A DNA stretch of 64,000 bases, taken from GCA-2862585 sp036340235. GTDB taxonomy: Bacteria; Bacteroidota; Bacteroidia; Flavobacteriales; UBA7312. The DNA is taken from contig JAYYZE010000036.1 of NCBI GenBank assembly GCA_036340235.1, positions 1 to 64,000 of the forward strand, read 5' to 3'. A model generated the notes under the pieces. The model was not told where the DNA came from. It did not search any database and saw only the letters and a list, made by a program, of their open reading frames with translations. Shown here piece by piece: positions 50,403 to 59,095 of this stretch. A program made the translations under genes and the position numbers. Position 1 is the stretch's first letter, and each line of letters begins with the position of its first letter.

Positions 50403-51823
50403 TTAATTTTTCTAATTTTAATTTTAAAAATGGCAAACAAAATAGTCATTAATGGACTTAAAAGATTGAAAAAACAGTAGGGTAGGTAGCTCATAGAAGC
50501 TACACCAAGTATGGCAGATTGAGTGGCACCGCATGTATTCCAGGGTACTAATACAGATGTAACAGTTCCCGCATCTTCCAATGTTCTACTCAGATTTTCT
50601 GGTGCTAAATCCTTTTCTTTATAGGTGTCAGCGTACATTCTTCCAGGAACTACAATGCTAAGATATTGATCACTAGCTGTTAGGTTAAAAAATAGACATG
50701 TACCAGCTGTTGAGGCAATAATAGAACTAGTACTATTTGCATATTCAATGATTGATGAACTTATTTTGTGTAATGCACCGGTAGTTTCCATTACGCCACC
50801 AAAACACATGGCACATATTATTAGCCAAATGGTGTTTAGCATACCAAACATTCCTCCAGTTGACAGCAAGTCGTTAATGATAGAATTTGACGATTCTATA
50901 TTGACTTCATTCCCCATGGCGTTAAACACTGCTATGTAGCCTGATTTTAAATTATTATCATATATTCCCGAAATATCATTAATCAGATTTGGTTGGAATA
51001 TAATTGCAAATAGTCCACCTAACAAAGTTCCAATTAGAAGTGAAGGAAGAGCGGGAACTTTCTTAATAATTAATAATAATACAGAAATTGGAACTAAAAA
51101 CAACCATGGGGAAATATAAAAAAGGCTATCAATGGCATTTAATAAGTTAGAAACATTTTCAGTGTTTTGGTGATTGCTAAAATTTAATCCAATGATGAAA
51201 AATAGCACTATGGTAATTAAAAAAGAAGGAAAGGTAGTGTACATCATATACCTAATGTGTGTAAATAACTGGGTGCCAGCCATTGCTGGGGCTAAGTTGG
51301 TGGTATCTGATAGCGGAGACATTTTATCACCGAAATAGGCTCCTGAAATAATGGCACCAGCAACTAGTCCCTCAGAAATTTCTAAGGCATTACCAATTCC
51401 CAACAAGGCAATTCCAACAGTAGCAATGGTTGACCAAGAACTACCAGATGCTAATGAAACGACGGCACAAATTAAACAACTTGCAATAAGAAAATATTGA
51501 GGATTTAATAATGTAAGGCCATAATAAATCATACTTGGAACGACCCCACTAATAAGCCAAGTGCCAGCTAAGGCTCCGATTAGCAACAAAATCAATATGG
51601 CAGGGGTAGTAGTTGAAATGCTCTTACTAACACCATTTAAAATAGTAGGCCATTTAATTCCATTTTTAATACCTAATATGGCAGCCAGACCAGCTGCCAA
51701 TAAAAGTGCTAGTTGGTTAGCTCCATCCAATGAGGCGCTCCCATACACTGTGACATTGATAGTCAACAGAATTATTAAACCAATGATTGGGGTAAGTGCA
51801 CTAAAAAGCGATAGATGTTTCAT
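50399..51823 (-). CDS. NhaC-family Na+/H+ antiporter
   Basis: 474 residues with about 11-12 membrane helices. The NhaC family core 'SGSSWSTIATVGIALLGIGN' and 'GAYFGDKMSPLSDTTNLAPA' is intact, with the Asp residues of the ion pathway. It exchanges sodium for protons, or possibly malate/lactate in MleN-type relatives. It sits between the PLP lyase (57 bp away) and a glycosyltransferase, translationally coupled to the latter. Confidence 0.88.
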   Translation of the reverse strand: MKHLSLFSALTPIIGLIILLTINVTVYGSASLDGANQLALLLAAGLAAILGIKNGIKWPTILNGVSKSISTTTPAILILLLIGALAGTWLISGVVPSMIYYGLTLLNPQYFLIASCLICAVVSLASGSSWSTIATVGIALLGIGNALEISEGLVAGAIISGAYFGDKMSPLSDTTNLAPAMAGTQLFTHIRYMMYTTFPSFLITIVLFFIIGLNFSNHQNTENVSNLLNAIDSLFYISPWLFLVPISVLLLIIKKVPALPSLLIGTLLGGLFAIIFQPNLINDISGIYDNNLKSGYIAVFNAMGNEVNIESSNSIINDLLSTGGMFGMLNTIWLIICAMCFGGVMETTGALHKISSSIIEYANSTSSIIASTAGTCLFFNLTASDQYLSIVVPGRMYADTYKEKDLAPENLSRTLEDAGTVTSVLVPWNTCGATQSAILGVASMSYLPYCFFNLLSPLMTILFAIFKIKIRKIK

Positions 51824-51880
51824 GTAGTGAAATTAGATGTAAATATAATAATACTACACTATTCATCAATTATCGATTTT

Positions 51881-53086
51881 TTAGACTATTATTTGGTGCT
51901 TTTTTAGGCATTTTTTAATCGCATTGAATGTGCGTTCAATGTCATTATCTAGGCCCACAGACATTCTAATCATTCCTTCGGAAATACCCATTTTACTTTG
52001 TTCCTCCTCTGAAATTTCTGAGGATGTACTTGCGCCAGGTGCCGAAAATAATGTTTTGTAAAAGCCTAAACTAACGGCTAAGTACCCAACATTATTTTTT
52101 TGCATATCTTCCATTAGTTTATAGGCATTTTGCATGGAATTTACATCTAACACTAGCATACCCCCAAATCCAAATTCGTTGTTCATACTTTCTTTCATCA
52201 ATTGATGCTGTGGGTGACTTTCTAAACCCGGGTAATATACCTTCAGACCTAAATCTTGAAATTTCTGTGCTAAAAAACTTGCGTTTTGGCTGTGTTGCTT
52301 CATTCTAACTGCTAATGTTCTTACATTTTTTAAAATACCATTGGCTCGAAGTCCATCCATTGAAGGACCCAACAACATTGCTGCTCCATTATTAACATCA
52401 ATCAGTTGACTAATAAATTCTTTATTAGAACAAATAACTCCACCTAATGTGTCGCTGGCTCCGTTAATGAATTTGGTCAATGAGTGGATAACAATGTCAG
52501 CTCCCAACTCTGATGGAGAAAAAACTAAAGGAGTAAACGTATTGTCAACAATGAGGGTTAACTTTTTTTTCTTACAAAACTTTGATAATTTTCGTATGTC
52601 AGCCACTTCCAAAAGGGGATTGCTAACAGTTTCGCAATAAATCACTTTTGTATGTTCATTTAGAGCAGATTCAATAGCATTTACATCTGTTATATCGACA
52701 AAAGAAGTAACAACATTGTACCGAGGAAGAAAATTTTTCATGAACGCGTAGGTTCCCCCATAAATGGTACGGCTGCTAATTATGTGATCGCCTGATGAGC
52801 ATATTTGTAATATGGCGGCACTAATGGCACCCATTCCTGAAGCGGAAACATGTGCAGCTTCTGTATTCTCTATTTTGGCAATGGCTTCTGCCAAGTAAGC
52901 CGTACTTGGATTGGTGTGTCTAGAATATAGGTAGCAACCCTCACGTTCACCTCCGAATACCATTTCCATAGTTTTGCCTGCAAGGTATGTAAATGTGGAT
53001 GAGTCGGCTATGGAAGGATTAACGCCCCCGTACTCTCCAAAATATTGAATGTCTTGTATGCTGTCTGCTGGTTTGTGTTTTTTCAT
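51881..53086 (-). CDS. Cys/Met metabolism PLP enzyme (methionine gamma-lyase / cystathionine-lyase type)
   Basis: 401 residues, fold type I. The PLP lysine is in 'VIHSLTKFINGASDTLGGV'. The phosphate-binding 'SRHTNPSTAYLAEAIAKIEN' and 'ASGMGAISAAILQICSSGDH' are intact. The Cys of true methionine gamma-lyase near the active-site tyrosine is not identifiable, so gamma-synthase, beta- or gamma-lyase activity is open. It follows the tyrosine kinase gene with a 4-bp overlap, an odd place for amino-acid metabolism. Confidence 0.85.
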   Translation of the reverse strand: MKKHKPADSIQDIQYFGEYGGVNPSIADSSTFTYLAGKTMEMVFGGEREGCYLYSRHTNPSTAYLAEAIAKIENTEAAHVSASGMGAISAAILQICSSGDHIISSRTIYGGTYAFMKNFLPRYNVVTSFVDITDVNAIESALNEHTKVIYCETVSNPLLEVADIRKLSKFCKKKKLTLIVDNTFTPLVFSPSELGADIVIHSLTKFINGASDTLGGVICSNKEFISQLIDVNNGAAMLLGPSMDGLRANGILKNVRTLAVRMKQHSQNASFLAQKFQDLGLKVYYPGLESHPQHQLMKESMNNEFGFGGMLVLDVNSMQNAYKLMEDMQKNNVGYLAVSLGFYKTLFSAPGASTSSEISEEEQSKMGISEGMIRMSVGLDNDIERTFNAIKKCLKKHQIIV

Positions 53087-55512
53087 TGTGTAAATCTAAA
53101 TTTCTCCCACCACTTTTTATCTTCTTTTTTGTTACTATGATAATAGCCGTATCCGTTTTCATTGCCGTATCCGTAACCATAGCCGTATGATGATCGATTT
53201 GTAGTTATACCATTGATGACGATATTAATATCCTTAAGTTTATTATAATTAACCGTTTCTTTAAAGTTGTGTAGCATATCTTTTGTTGTAAAATTTTGTC
53301 TGACAACATATAGGTTAATGTCTGAGTAATCCATTAAAATAATCCCATCGCTCACTAATCCTATTGGAGGTGTATCAATAATAATGTATTTATACTGACT
53401 TTTTAGCTCTTCCAAGAGGTTTTTCATTTTTTGAAGATTTAGTAATTCGGAAGGATTTGGTGGAATTGGTCCAGAGAGTATGATATCTAAATGCTCGTTA
53501 TTTGTTTGTTTAATTATTTCCTCTTTTGTGTTTTGATTACTTAAATAGGAACTCAAACCAACGGTATTTTTAAGCTTAAATGAGTCTGAAATTTTTGGTT
53601 TTCTTAAGTCAGCCCCGATAAGGAGTGTTTTCTCACCTGTCAAGCTGATAATGGATGCTAAATTCATAGAAACAAACGTTTTACCTTCTCCGCTTACACT
53701 TGATGTAAGACAGATTACTTTTTCCTTTTTATCGGAAGCTAAGTACTGAATATTGGTACGTATGGATCTAAAAGATTCGGCAATACTTGATTTTGGATTG
53801 TTAACATTGATTAGGTCATTGTCATCCTGATTAAAAATGATTTTTCCAATATTTGGAAAACTTATGATAAGATCAATATCTTTTTTATCAATGATTTTAT
53901 TGTTAAATGTGAAATAAATGGTAATACCTAAAATTGGCAAGCCGATTCCGAAAACAAGGCACATTAGGAATACAAGCGTTTGCTTAGGTTTGATAGGGTA
54001 TTTTGAAATCAAACGTGGATTATCAATGACCTTATGGTCGGAGACATTACTGGCTTTTGTAATGGAAGCTTCAGCTCTTTTTTCAAGAAGATAATTATAA
54101 ATATTTTCATTAAGGTTAAACTTTCTTTGGATGTTTAAGAGTAATCGCTCTTGTTGTGGAAGTTGTTCAATCTTTCCTTCAATCTTTCCAATTCTTTTGT
54201 CAATATCAATTAGTGATAATTCAGAGCTAGAGATGATATTTTCTATGTTTTCGTTGAGCTTTACCTTAGTATTAGAGATTTGCTTTTGAAGTGATTGTAC
54301 AACAGGATGTTCTTCTTTTGAGTTTACACTTGCTACTTCTAGTTGAGAATACAGATTAGATAATTCACTGATGAGTTCATTCAAAAGGGGGTCATTAATA
54401 CCCATAGCTGATGGTACAACAATATTTTTTGTGCTATTGTTATTATCAAAATAGGTTTTCAAAGACAAGTAATACTTATTATTAAATTCAAGTATAGCCT
54501 TTTCTTCTTCAAGTTTTTCTATTTGAGAAAAAGTACTAAAGTCTTTGCTTATAATTTGAACTTTTGGATTCTTTTTTTTAAATCGTTCTAATTCATTTTC
54601 TACTTTGGACAGTGAGTCGCTAATAGAAGTTAACTGATTGTTTATGAAAAAAATAGTATTGGATGCGATTTGATTTTTTTCATTTAAGCCTAATTGCAGA
54701 TAGAGTTGGTTAAATTTTTCAAGAAAGTCATTTATTTTTCTAGGATTTTTTCCCTCTAATGAAATTCGTAATATAGATGCATCTTTGTCAATTTCAATAA
54801 CCGACTGTTGGCTCAAGTATTCATCTGTCAGTTCATTGTAGTTATGAATCTTAAAATAATAAGAATCCCAATCGTCTTCTGTGAATAATTCAAAATTATT
54901 TTTCAAGACAGTAAATTCGAAATACGGTGTTGAAATCAATTCCCCGAACTGATGATTTTTATTGTAATTAACACTCATCTCAACGTTCGAAGCAAACTTT
55001 TCTGTTTTCAAATCAAATGGCTTTACCTTGTCACAATCAATAGAAATATTAAATTCATTTTCTGAGATAATTTTGATATGAAACTCTTGATTTATAATAG
55101 TATTTTTTGATGGGGATAATTCGACATTAAATGGTGATTTTTTATAAATTTCTTCTGATTTGAGCTTGCCATCATGGAAGTATGATATCCTAAAGTTTAT
55201 TTGCTCAAGTGTTTTTTTAGTCAATGAAAAAGATTTGAGAATACCGATCTCGTTTTTTATATTTTTTTGGCCACCAAACAAATCAATACCATCGAACAAA
55301 TTTTCGGCACCTAGACTACTGTTGCTTTCTTCTTTAATCAGTAAGGTGGTCGAAGATTTGTAGACTTTTGATGTGTATCGAATATATATTACACCTATAA
55401 TTAAAAAGGTAATTGATGAAAGTAAAATTAGCTTCCAAAAGATGAGAAATCTACCTAATAAATTTTTTAAATCTATTTTTTCATTTTCTTCTGATAAATC
55501 GTTTGGATTCAT
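53083..55512 (-). CDS. Wzc-type polysaccharide co-polymerase / tyrosine autokinase
   Basis: 809 residues. An N-terminal Wzz chain-length domain has membrane helices at about 30-50 and 510-530, with a long coiled coil (about 280-500) between them. The C-terminal BY-kinase has Walker A 'SSVSGEGKTFVSMNLASI', Walker A' 'LLIGADLRKPKISDS' and Walker B 'YIIIDTPPIGLVSDG'. The tail is a Tyr/Gly cluster (SSYGYGYGYGNENGYGYYH), the presumed autophosphorylation site controlling export. It lies 7 bp after the Wza-like gene, forming a Wza-Wzc capsule or exopolysaccharide export pair; no Wzx, Wzy or Wzb-type phosphatase gene is in the window. Confidence 0.92.
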   Translation of the reverse strand: MNPNDLSEENEKIDLKNLLGRFLIFWKLILLSSITFLIIGVIYIRYTSKVYKSSTTLLIKEESNSSLGAENLFDGIDLFGGQKNIKNEIGILKSFSLTKKTLEQINFRISYFHDGKLKSEEIYKKSPFNVELSPSKNTIINQEFHIKIISENEFNISIDCDKVKPFDLKTEKFASNVEMSVNYNKNHQFGELISTPYFEFTVLKNNFELFTEDDWDSYYFKIHNYNELTDEYLSQQSVIEIDKDASILRISLEGKNPRKINDFLEKFNQLYLQLGLNEKNQIASNTIFFINNQLTSISDSLSKVENELERFKKKNPKVQIISKDFSTFSQIEKLEEEKAILEFNNKYYLSLKTYFDNNNSTKNIVVPSAMGINDPLLNELISELSNLYSQLEVASVNSKEEHPVVQSLQKQISNTKVKLNENIENIISSSELSLIDIDKRIGKIEGKIEQLPQQERLLLNIQRKFNLNENIYNYLLEKRAEASITKASNVSDHKVIDNPRLISKYPIKPKQTLVFLMCLVFGIGLPILGITIYFTFNNKIIDKKDIDLIISFPNIGKIIFNQDDNDLINVNNPKSSIAESFRSIRTNIQYLASDKKEKVICLTSSVSGEGKTFVSMNLASIISLTGEKTLLIGADLRKPKISDSFKLKNTVGLSSYLSNQNTKEEIIKQTNNEHLDIILSGPIPPNPSELLNLQKMKNLLEELKSQYKYIIIDTPPIGLVSDGIILMDYSDINLYVVRQNFTTKDMLHNFKETVNYNKLKDINIVINGITTNRSSYGYGYGYGNENGYGYYHSNKKEDKKWWEKFRFTQ
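53146..53189 (-). repeat. Imperfect hexanucleotide repeat encoding the Tyr-Gly tail
   Basis: Repeated CCGTAT/CCATAG-type hexamers (plus strand) inside the kinase gene encode alternating Tyr-Gly. Slippage here would change the number of phosphorylatable tyrosines without a frameshift. Confidence 0.6.
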
Positions 55513-55519
55513 AATTGAT

Positions 55520-56272
55520 TTAATTAGAATTGTTAAGTATGCCGAAAACTATATTTGCGATCAAGGCAATACTTGAAATCGCTGAGATATAGATTTGTGC
55601 GTTAGAGCTTCTAAGTCGAACATTTCTCATGGGTTCAACGTACAATACATCATTTGCCTTTAAAGCAAAATTTTCTGAGTATAGTGTTTCTGTCTTAGTC
55701 AAATCAATAAAGATAATCGACTCATCTCGTATGAGTTTTATTTTTTTTCTGTTGGCGTAGTCAGTCAAATCGCCGGAAAGCCCCAGCGCTTCTAGAATAC
55801 TAATGTTGTCTTTGTAAACAGTATAGGTGCCAGGTCTGTTTACTTCACCTAAAATAGTGATTTCAAAGTTGATATGTTTTACAATAACGGTAGATCTATT
55901 GAGGTACTTGTCAGCCTCTTTTTGAATGACGTCTTTGGCTTGTTCAATTGTTAGCCCTTTTAAATATATAGTGCCTAATGTCGGAATTTCAATATTTCCT
56001 TTGCTATCTAATGTGAATCCATTTAAAAATAAGTTTGCCGATGTTGTTTGGGTATTATTGGCATTAGTTTCTAAATTAAAAATATCAAAGGATTCTTTTT
56101 GGATACCTATAACTTTGACGTGTAAAATATCGCCTTCTTGAAGTTTATGCTTTGGAAAAATCACTGTTTTGGTAGCTTCATTATCCGAATCTTTTTCAAA
56201 AAGCTTAATATTTTTCATTGTAGAGCATGAACTCATCAAAAAACAAATGATAATGATGTGAAATGGTTTCAT
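55520..56272 (-). CDS. Polysaccharide export lipoprotein (Wza-like)
   Basis: 250 residues from ATG 56272 ('MKPFHIIIICFLMSSCSTMK'), with lipobox MSSC giving a lipoprotein. A polysaccharide export domain ('KLQEGDILHVKVIGIQKE', 'TLGTIYLKGLTIEQAKDVI') and an SLBB domain ('TILGEVNRPGTYTVYKDN') follow. A C-terminal hydrophobic helix (about 225-247) could span the outer membrane as in Wza. The frame extends 18 codons upstream into maf, but that would hide the signal peptide. It lies 7 bp before the Wzc-type kinase. Confidence 0.9.
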   Translation of the reverse strand: MKPFHIIIICFLMSSCSTMKNIKLFEKDSDNEATKTVIFPKHKLQEGDILHVKVIGIQKESFDIFNLETNANNTQTTSANLFLNGFTLDSKGNIEIPTLGTIYLKGLTIEQAKDVIQKEADKYLNRSTVIVKHINFEITILGEVNRPGTYTVYKDNISILEALGLSGDLTDYANRKKIKLIRDESIIFIDLTKTETLYSENFALKANDVLYVEPMRNVRLRSSNAQIYISAISSIALIANIVFGILNNSN

Positions 56273-56307
56273 AGAAGAGCTTGTTAGTGTACGAATCAAC
56301 AAATTTA

Positions 56308-56883
56308 CTAAAGTTTTAGCAGACATCGATATAATCTAGAAATTGGCAGGCCCATGACGTTGTAATAGCAGCCGTTGATCTTGCTAATTCCTATCTTTCC
56401 TATCCAATCTTGGATACCATATCCTCCAGCTTTGTCGAAAGGATGATAGGTTTGTACATAAAACTGTATTTCGTCGGTGTTAAGTATATTGAATGTGACT
56501 TGGGTACTTTCTGTAAAATGCATCGTCTGTTTAGCTGTTTTAATACACACCCCAGTATGAACATGGTGAATGTTGCCTGATAAAATGCCAAGCATATCAA
56601 CGGCTTCTTCTGAATTGGCGGGTTTGTTGAGTATTTGGTCGTTAGAATTAACAACAGTATCGGCAGTTATGTATATCTCGTTATCATTTTTTATGTTGCA
56701 CGCTCTTGCTTTCTTTTGAGCCAAAAAGACGGCCACTTCATCAGGTGGTGTGGAATGTGGAAATTCTTCGTTTACATTAATGGATAGGATGTCGAATTGA
56801 ATATTCAGCGAAGCAAGTAGCTCTTTTCGTCTAGGCGACTGCGATGCTAAAAAAATGGTCTTGTTGTTTAGGTGTTCTAACAT
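56308..56883 (-). CDS. maf: Maf-type nucleoside triphosphate pyrophosphatase
   Basis: 191 residues. 'IFLASQSPRRKELLASLNIQ' is the Maf signature; 'YITADTVVNSNDQILNKPAN' carries the catalytic Asp; 'DKAGGYGIQDW' is the substrate loop. Maf proteins hydrolyse dTTP/UTP or modified NTPs. It follows the prenyltransferase by 3 bp in the DUF2520-kdsC-ubiA-maf order that is common in this phylum (recalled). Confidence 0.94.
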   Translation of the reverse strand: MLEHLNNKTIFLASQSPRRKELLASLNIQFDILSINVNEEFPHSTPPDEVAVFLAQKKARACNIKNDNEIYITADTVVNSNDQILNKPANSEEAVDMLGILSGNIHHVHTGVCIKTAKQTMHFTESTQVTFNILNTDEIQFYVQTYHPFDKAGGYGIQDWIGKIGISKINGCYYNVMGLPISRLYRCLLKL

Positions 56884-56886
56884 TAA

Positions 56887-57792
56887 CTAAAAAAGAAGAG
56901 TGAAAACCAACATTGACATTGTGCCTGTAACCATTATCAATTTGATAATTTGACTGAGGTTATGAAATTCCTCTCTAGTTTTTGCTTTTAGTAGCTTTAT
57001 GTAAAAATATACTAACGGAAGTTCAACTAGTAACACGACATAAAGCGCAGCATAATAAGCCGAATAATTCCACTGAAGAAAAGCTATTGCTCCTATGATT
57101 AATAGTAATATCAAACTCAAAGTTTGAATACTCTTCTTGGCGGTTCGAGGGTGTTTAATGGCAAAGGTTGTGTAGCCCATTTGCTTATCGCCATTGGCAT
57201 CTTCAAAATCTTTTATGACTTCTCTAATAAAGGTGGTGAGAAACGCAAAAATGGCATAATTGCAAATGACATAAAAAGTGGTTTCGCCATCACTGCTAGG
57301 GTTAGGAATGATGTCGTACAAAGGAACTATTATTAAAACTAGAGCAGCCAAAAGACTGATTAATAAGTTGCCGCTAAGGTTTGCTCTTTTAAAATGAGTG
57401 GAGTAAAACCACAATGCGGTTGCCGAAAATAAATTAATAAACCCTAGCTTGATTATGCCAACATTCCACGCTAAGAAAAAACCTATTAGGACACCAGATA
57501 AGCTCAGCAATAAATGCATTAAAATGGCTTCACGTCTTTTTATGCTATCATCAATGATTAATAATCTTTGGTTTAGTCTGTCAACTTTTGTATCAAAGTA
57601 GTCATTAATAATGTAGCCACCAGCGGCAATGAACAAGGTTGATAAGACCAGTAAAATAAACTCAAAATCTGTTAAGCTAACTGATTTGCTCATAGGAAGT
57701 ATCAAAGCGTACCTTATAAGGTATTGAGTCACAGCAATGATTAACAAATTTTTGATCCTAACCAGTTTGAAAAAAGCCATTAATTTTACCAT
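56887..57792 (-). CDS. UbiA-family prenyltransferase (geranylgeranylglycerol-phosphate transferase-like)
   Basis: 301 residues, eight to nine membrane helices. The two aspartate-rich prenyl-diphosphate motifs are 'NDYFDTKVDRLNQ' (63-75) and 'DFEDANGDKQMGYTTF'. Homologues in flavobacteria are usually named geranylgeranylglycerol-phosphate geranylgeranyltransferase, after the archaeal ether-lipid enzyme; the acceptor in bacteria is not settled. It overlaps kdsC by 7 bp. Confidence 0.85.
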   Translation of the reverse strand: MVKLMAFFKLVRIKNLLIIAVTQYLIRYALILPMSKSVSLTDFEFILLVLSTLFIAAGGYIINDYFDTKVDRLNQRLLIIDDSIKRREAILMHLLLSLSGVLIGFFLAWNVGIIKLGFINLFSATALWFYSTHFKRANLSGNLLISLLAALVLIIVPLYDIIPNPSSDGETTFYVICNYAIFAFLTTFIREVIKDFEDANGDKQMGYTTFAIKHPRTAKKSIQTLSLILLLIIGAIAFLQWNYSAYYAALYVVLLVELPLVYFYIKLLKAKTREEFHNLSQIIKLIMVTGTMSMLVFTLLF

Positions 57793-58280
57793 GAATCTTG
57801 TGCTTTAAGTGTTTGAACAATAATATCTCTAACGCAACCTTGTCCTCCTTTTAAATGTGAAATATAATGAGATATATTTTTAATTTCTGGCGCAGCGTCC
57901 TGAGGGCAGCAAGCTAATCCAACTTCTTGCATAATCTCCCAGTCATTGACATCATCTCCCATGTAAAGAATGTGTTTAGTAGGGATGTCGTGAATGTGTA
58001 CAAAGTCACTAAGGGCTTCTTTTTTGTCGTGACACGCAAGGTAAACGTCGTCGATTTTCAAGTGTTTAAATCGCTTTACTAAGCCTTCACTCTTTCCGCC
58101 CGAAATGATGGCCATTTTAAATCCCCTTTTGATGGCTATTTTGATAGCCATGCCATCTTTGACATTCATTGTTCTGATTTGTTCGCCACTAGGGTGCAAC
58201 AAAATTTTACCATCGGTAAGCACTCCATCAACATCAAAAATAAATGTGTTTATATCTTTTAATTTTTCTTTATAGTTCAT
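57786..58280 (-). CDS. kdsC: KdsC-like HAD phosphatase (KDO 8-phosphate phosphatase)
   Basis: 164 residues, capless HAD (C0) of the KdsC type, active as a tetramer. Nucleophile Asp16/Asp18 in 'TFIFDVDGVLTDGKILL', motif II 'AIISGGKSEG', motif IV 'ILYMGDDVNDWEIMQEVG'. It produces KDO for the lipid A inner core. kdsA, kdsB and kdsD are not in the window. It overlaps DUF2520 by 4 bp. Confidence 0.9.
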   Translation of the reverse strand: MNYKEKLKDINTFIFDVDGVLTDGKILLHPSGEQIRTMNVKDGMAIKIAIKRGFKMAIISGGKSEGLVKRFKHLKIDDVYLACHDKKEALSDFVHIHDIPTKHILYMGDDVNDWEIMQEVGLACCPQDAAPEIKNISHYISHLKGGQGCVRDIIVQTLKAQDSW

Positions 58281-59026
58281 GAACTTCTTTTTGCAATAGT
58301 ACGACTTAGTAACTGATATATTTCTCTTTTTTCAGAATCAGTTAATAATAAATTTAAATGTTGGGATAGTACAGATGAATCTCCTCGTTTTGCGGGGCCC
58401 GTTAATGCCTGAGCGGGGGGTATATGTTTGATTTTTTTGGCTGTTTCTTCGATTAACGGCTTTAAAAGATCAAAAGAAACAGAATGTTGTTGACAAATTT
58501 CTTCAGAAAGAACGTACATCAATGAGCTAAAGTTACAGGCCAACACAGCGCTCAGATGAAGGTAGGCTCGTTGTTCGCTATTCATGAATTGCACCTTAGT
58601 ACTTATAGAATCTGCTAAAGATTTGATTTTGTTAAAGAACTGAGCGTTGTTAGCTTCAATACAAATGGGTATCTTACTAAAGCTTGTGTTTTTTTCTTTT
58701 GAAAGCGACTGAACAGGATACAAAACTCCTGTATTAGTTCCACTTAAACAGTCTAAGTGCTTGGAGCCAGAAGTGTGTATTTTGTTAAAATCGATGTGTT
58801 TTTCTATTTCTTCAATGGCATCGTCTTTGACGGCAATTAGTGCAAAATCAGATTCTACTAGACTGTTAATGTCGGTGGTATAACTGCATTCTAATTTCTT
58901 GGCTAAGAATTGGGCAGATGCTTTGGTTCTGCTGTATACTTGACTGATTGTGTGCCCCGCATTCCGTAATGAAAACCCTAATTGAGAGGCAACATTGCCA
59001 GCCCCAACGATAGTAATTGAATACAT
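58277..59026 (-). CDS. DUF2520 / Rossmann-like NAD(P)-binding protein
   Basis: 249 residues. An N-terminal Rossmann domain ('ITIVGAGNVASQLGFSLRNA', with a G-x-G-x-x-A/S loop) resembles the F420H2:NADP oxidoreductase/ketopantoate reductase group. The C-terminal helical DUF2520 domain has 'AVLACNFSSLMYVLSEEIC' and 'ALTGPAKRGDSSVLSQHL'. Substrate unknown. First gene of the leftward kdsC-ubiA-maf-wza-wzc run; TATATTTC just upstream is one base off a promoter box. Confidence 0.85.
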   Translation of the reverse strand: MYSITIVGAGNVASQLGFSLRNAGHTISQVYSRTKASAQFLAKKLECSYTTDINSLVESDFALIAVKDDAIEEIEKHIDFNKIHTSGSKHLDCLSGTNTGVLYPVQSLSKEKNTSFSKIPICIEANNAQFFNKIKSLADSISTKVQFMNSEQRAYLHLSAVLACNFSSLMYVLSEEICQQHSVSFDLLKPLIEETAKKIKHIPPAQALTGPAKRGDSSVLSQHLNLLLTDSEKREIYQLLSRTIAKRSS

Positions 59027-59069
59027 GCCGAAATATACTTTTTTTCAGTCTAAAAAACATAGAAATCAG

Positions 59070-59077
59070 TAATTTTG
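59070..59077 (+). promoter_or_regulatory. Promoter -7 element for ccsBA
   Basis: TAATTTTG (TAnnTTTG), 18 nt before the ccsBA ATG, in the 69-bp divergent spacer. Confidence 0.5.
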
Positions 59078-59095
59078 TACTTTCAATAGAATTCT

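Noticed and set aside
56273..56326. N-terminal extension of the Wza-like lipoprotein
   Set aside because: It overlaps maf and would place the lipobox internally.
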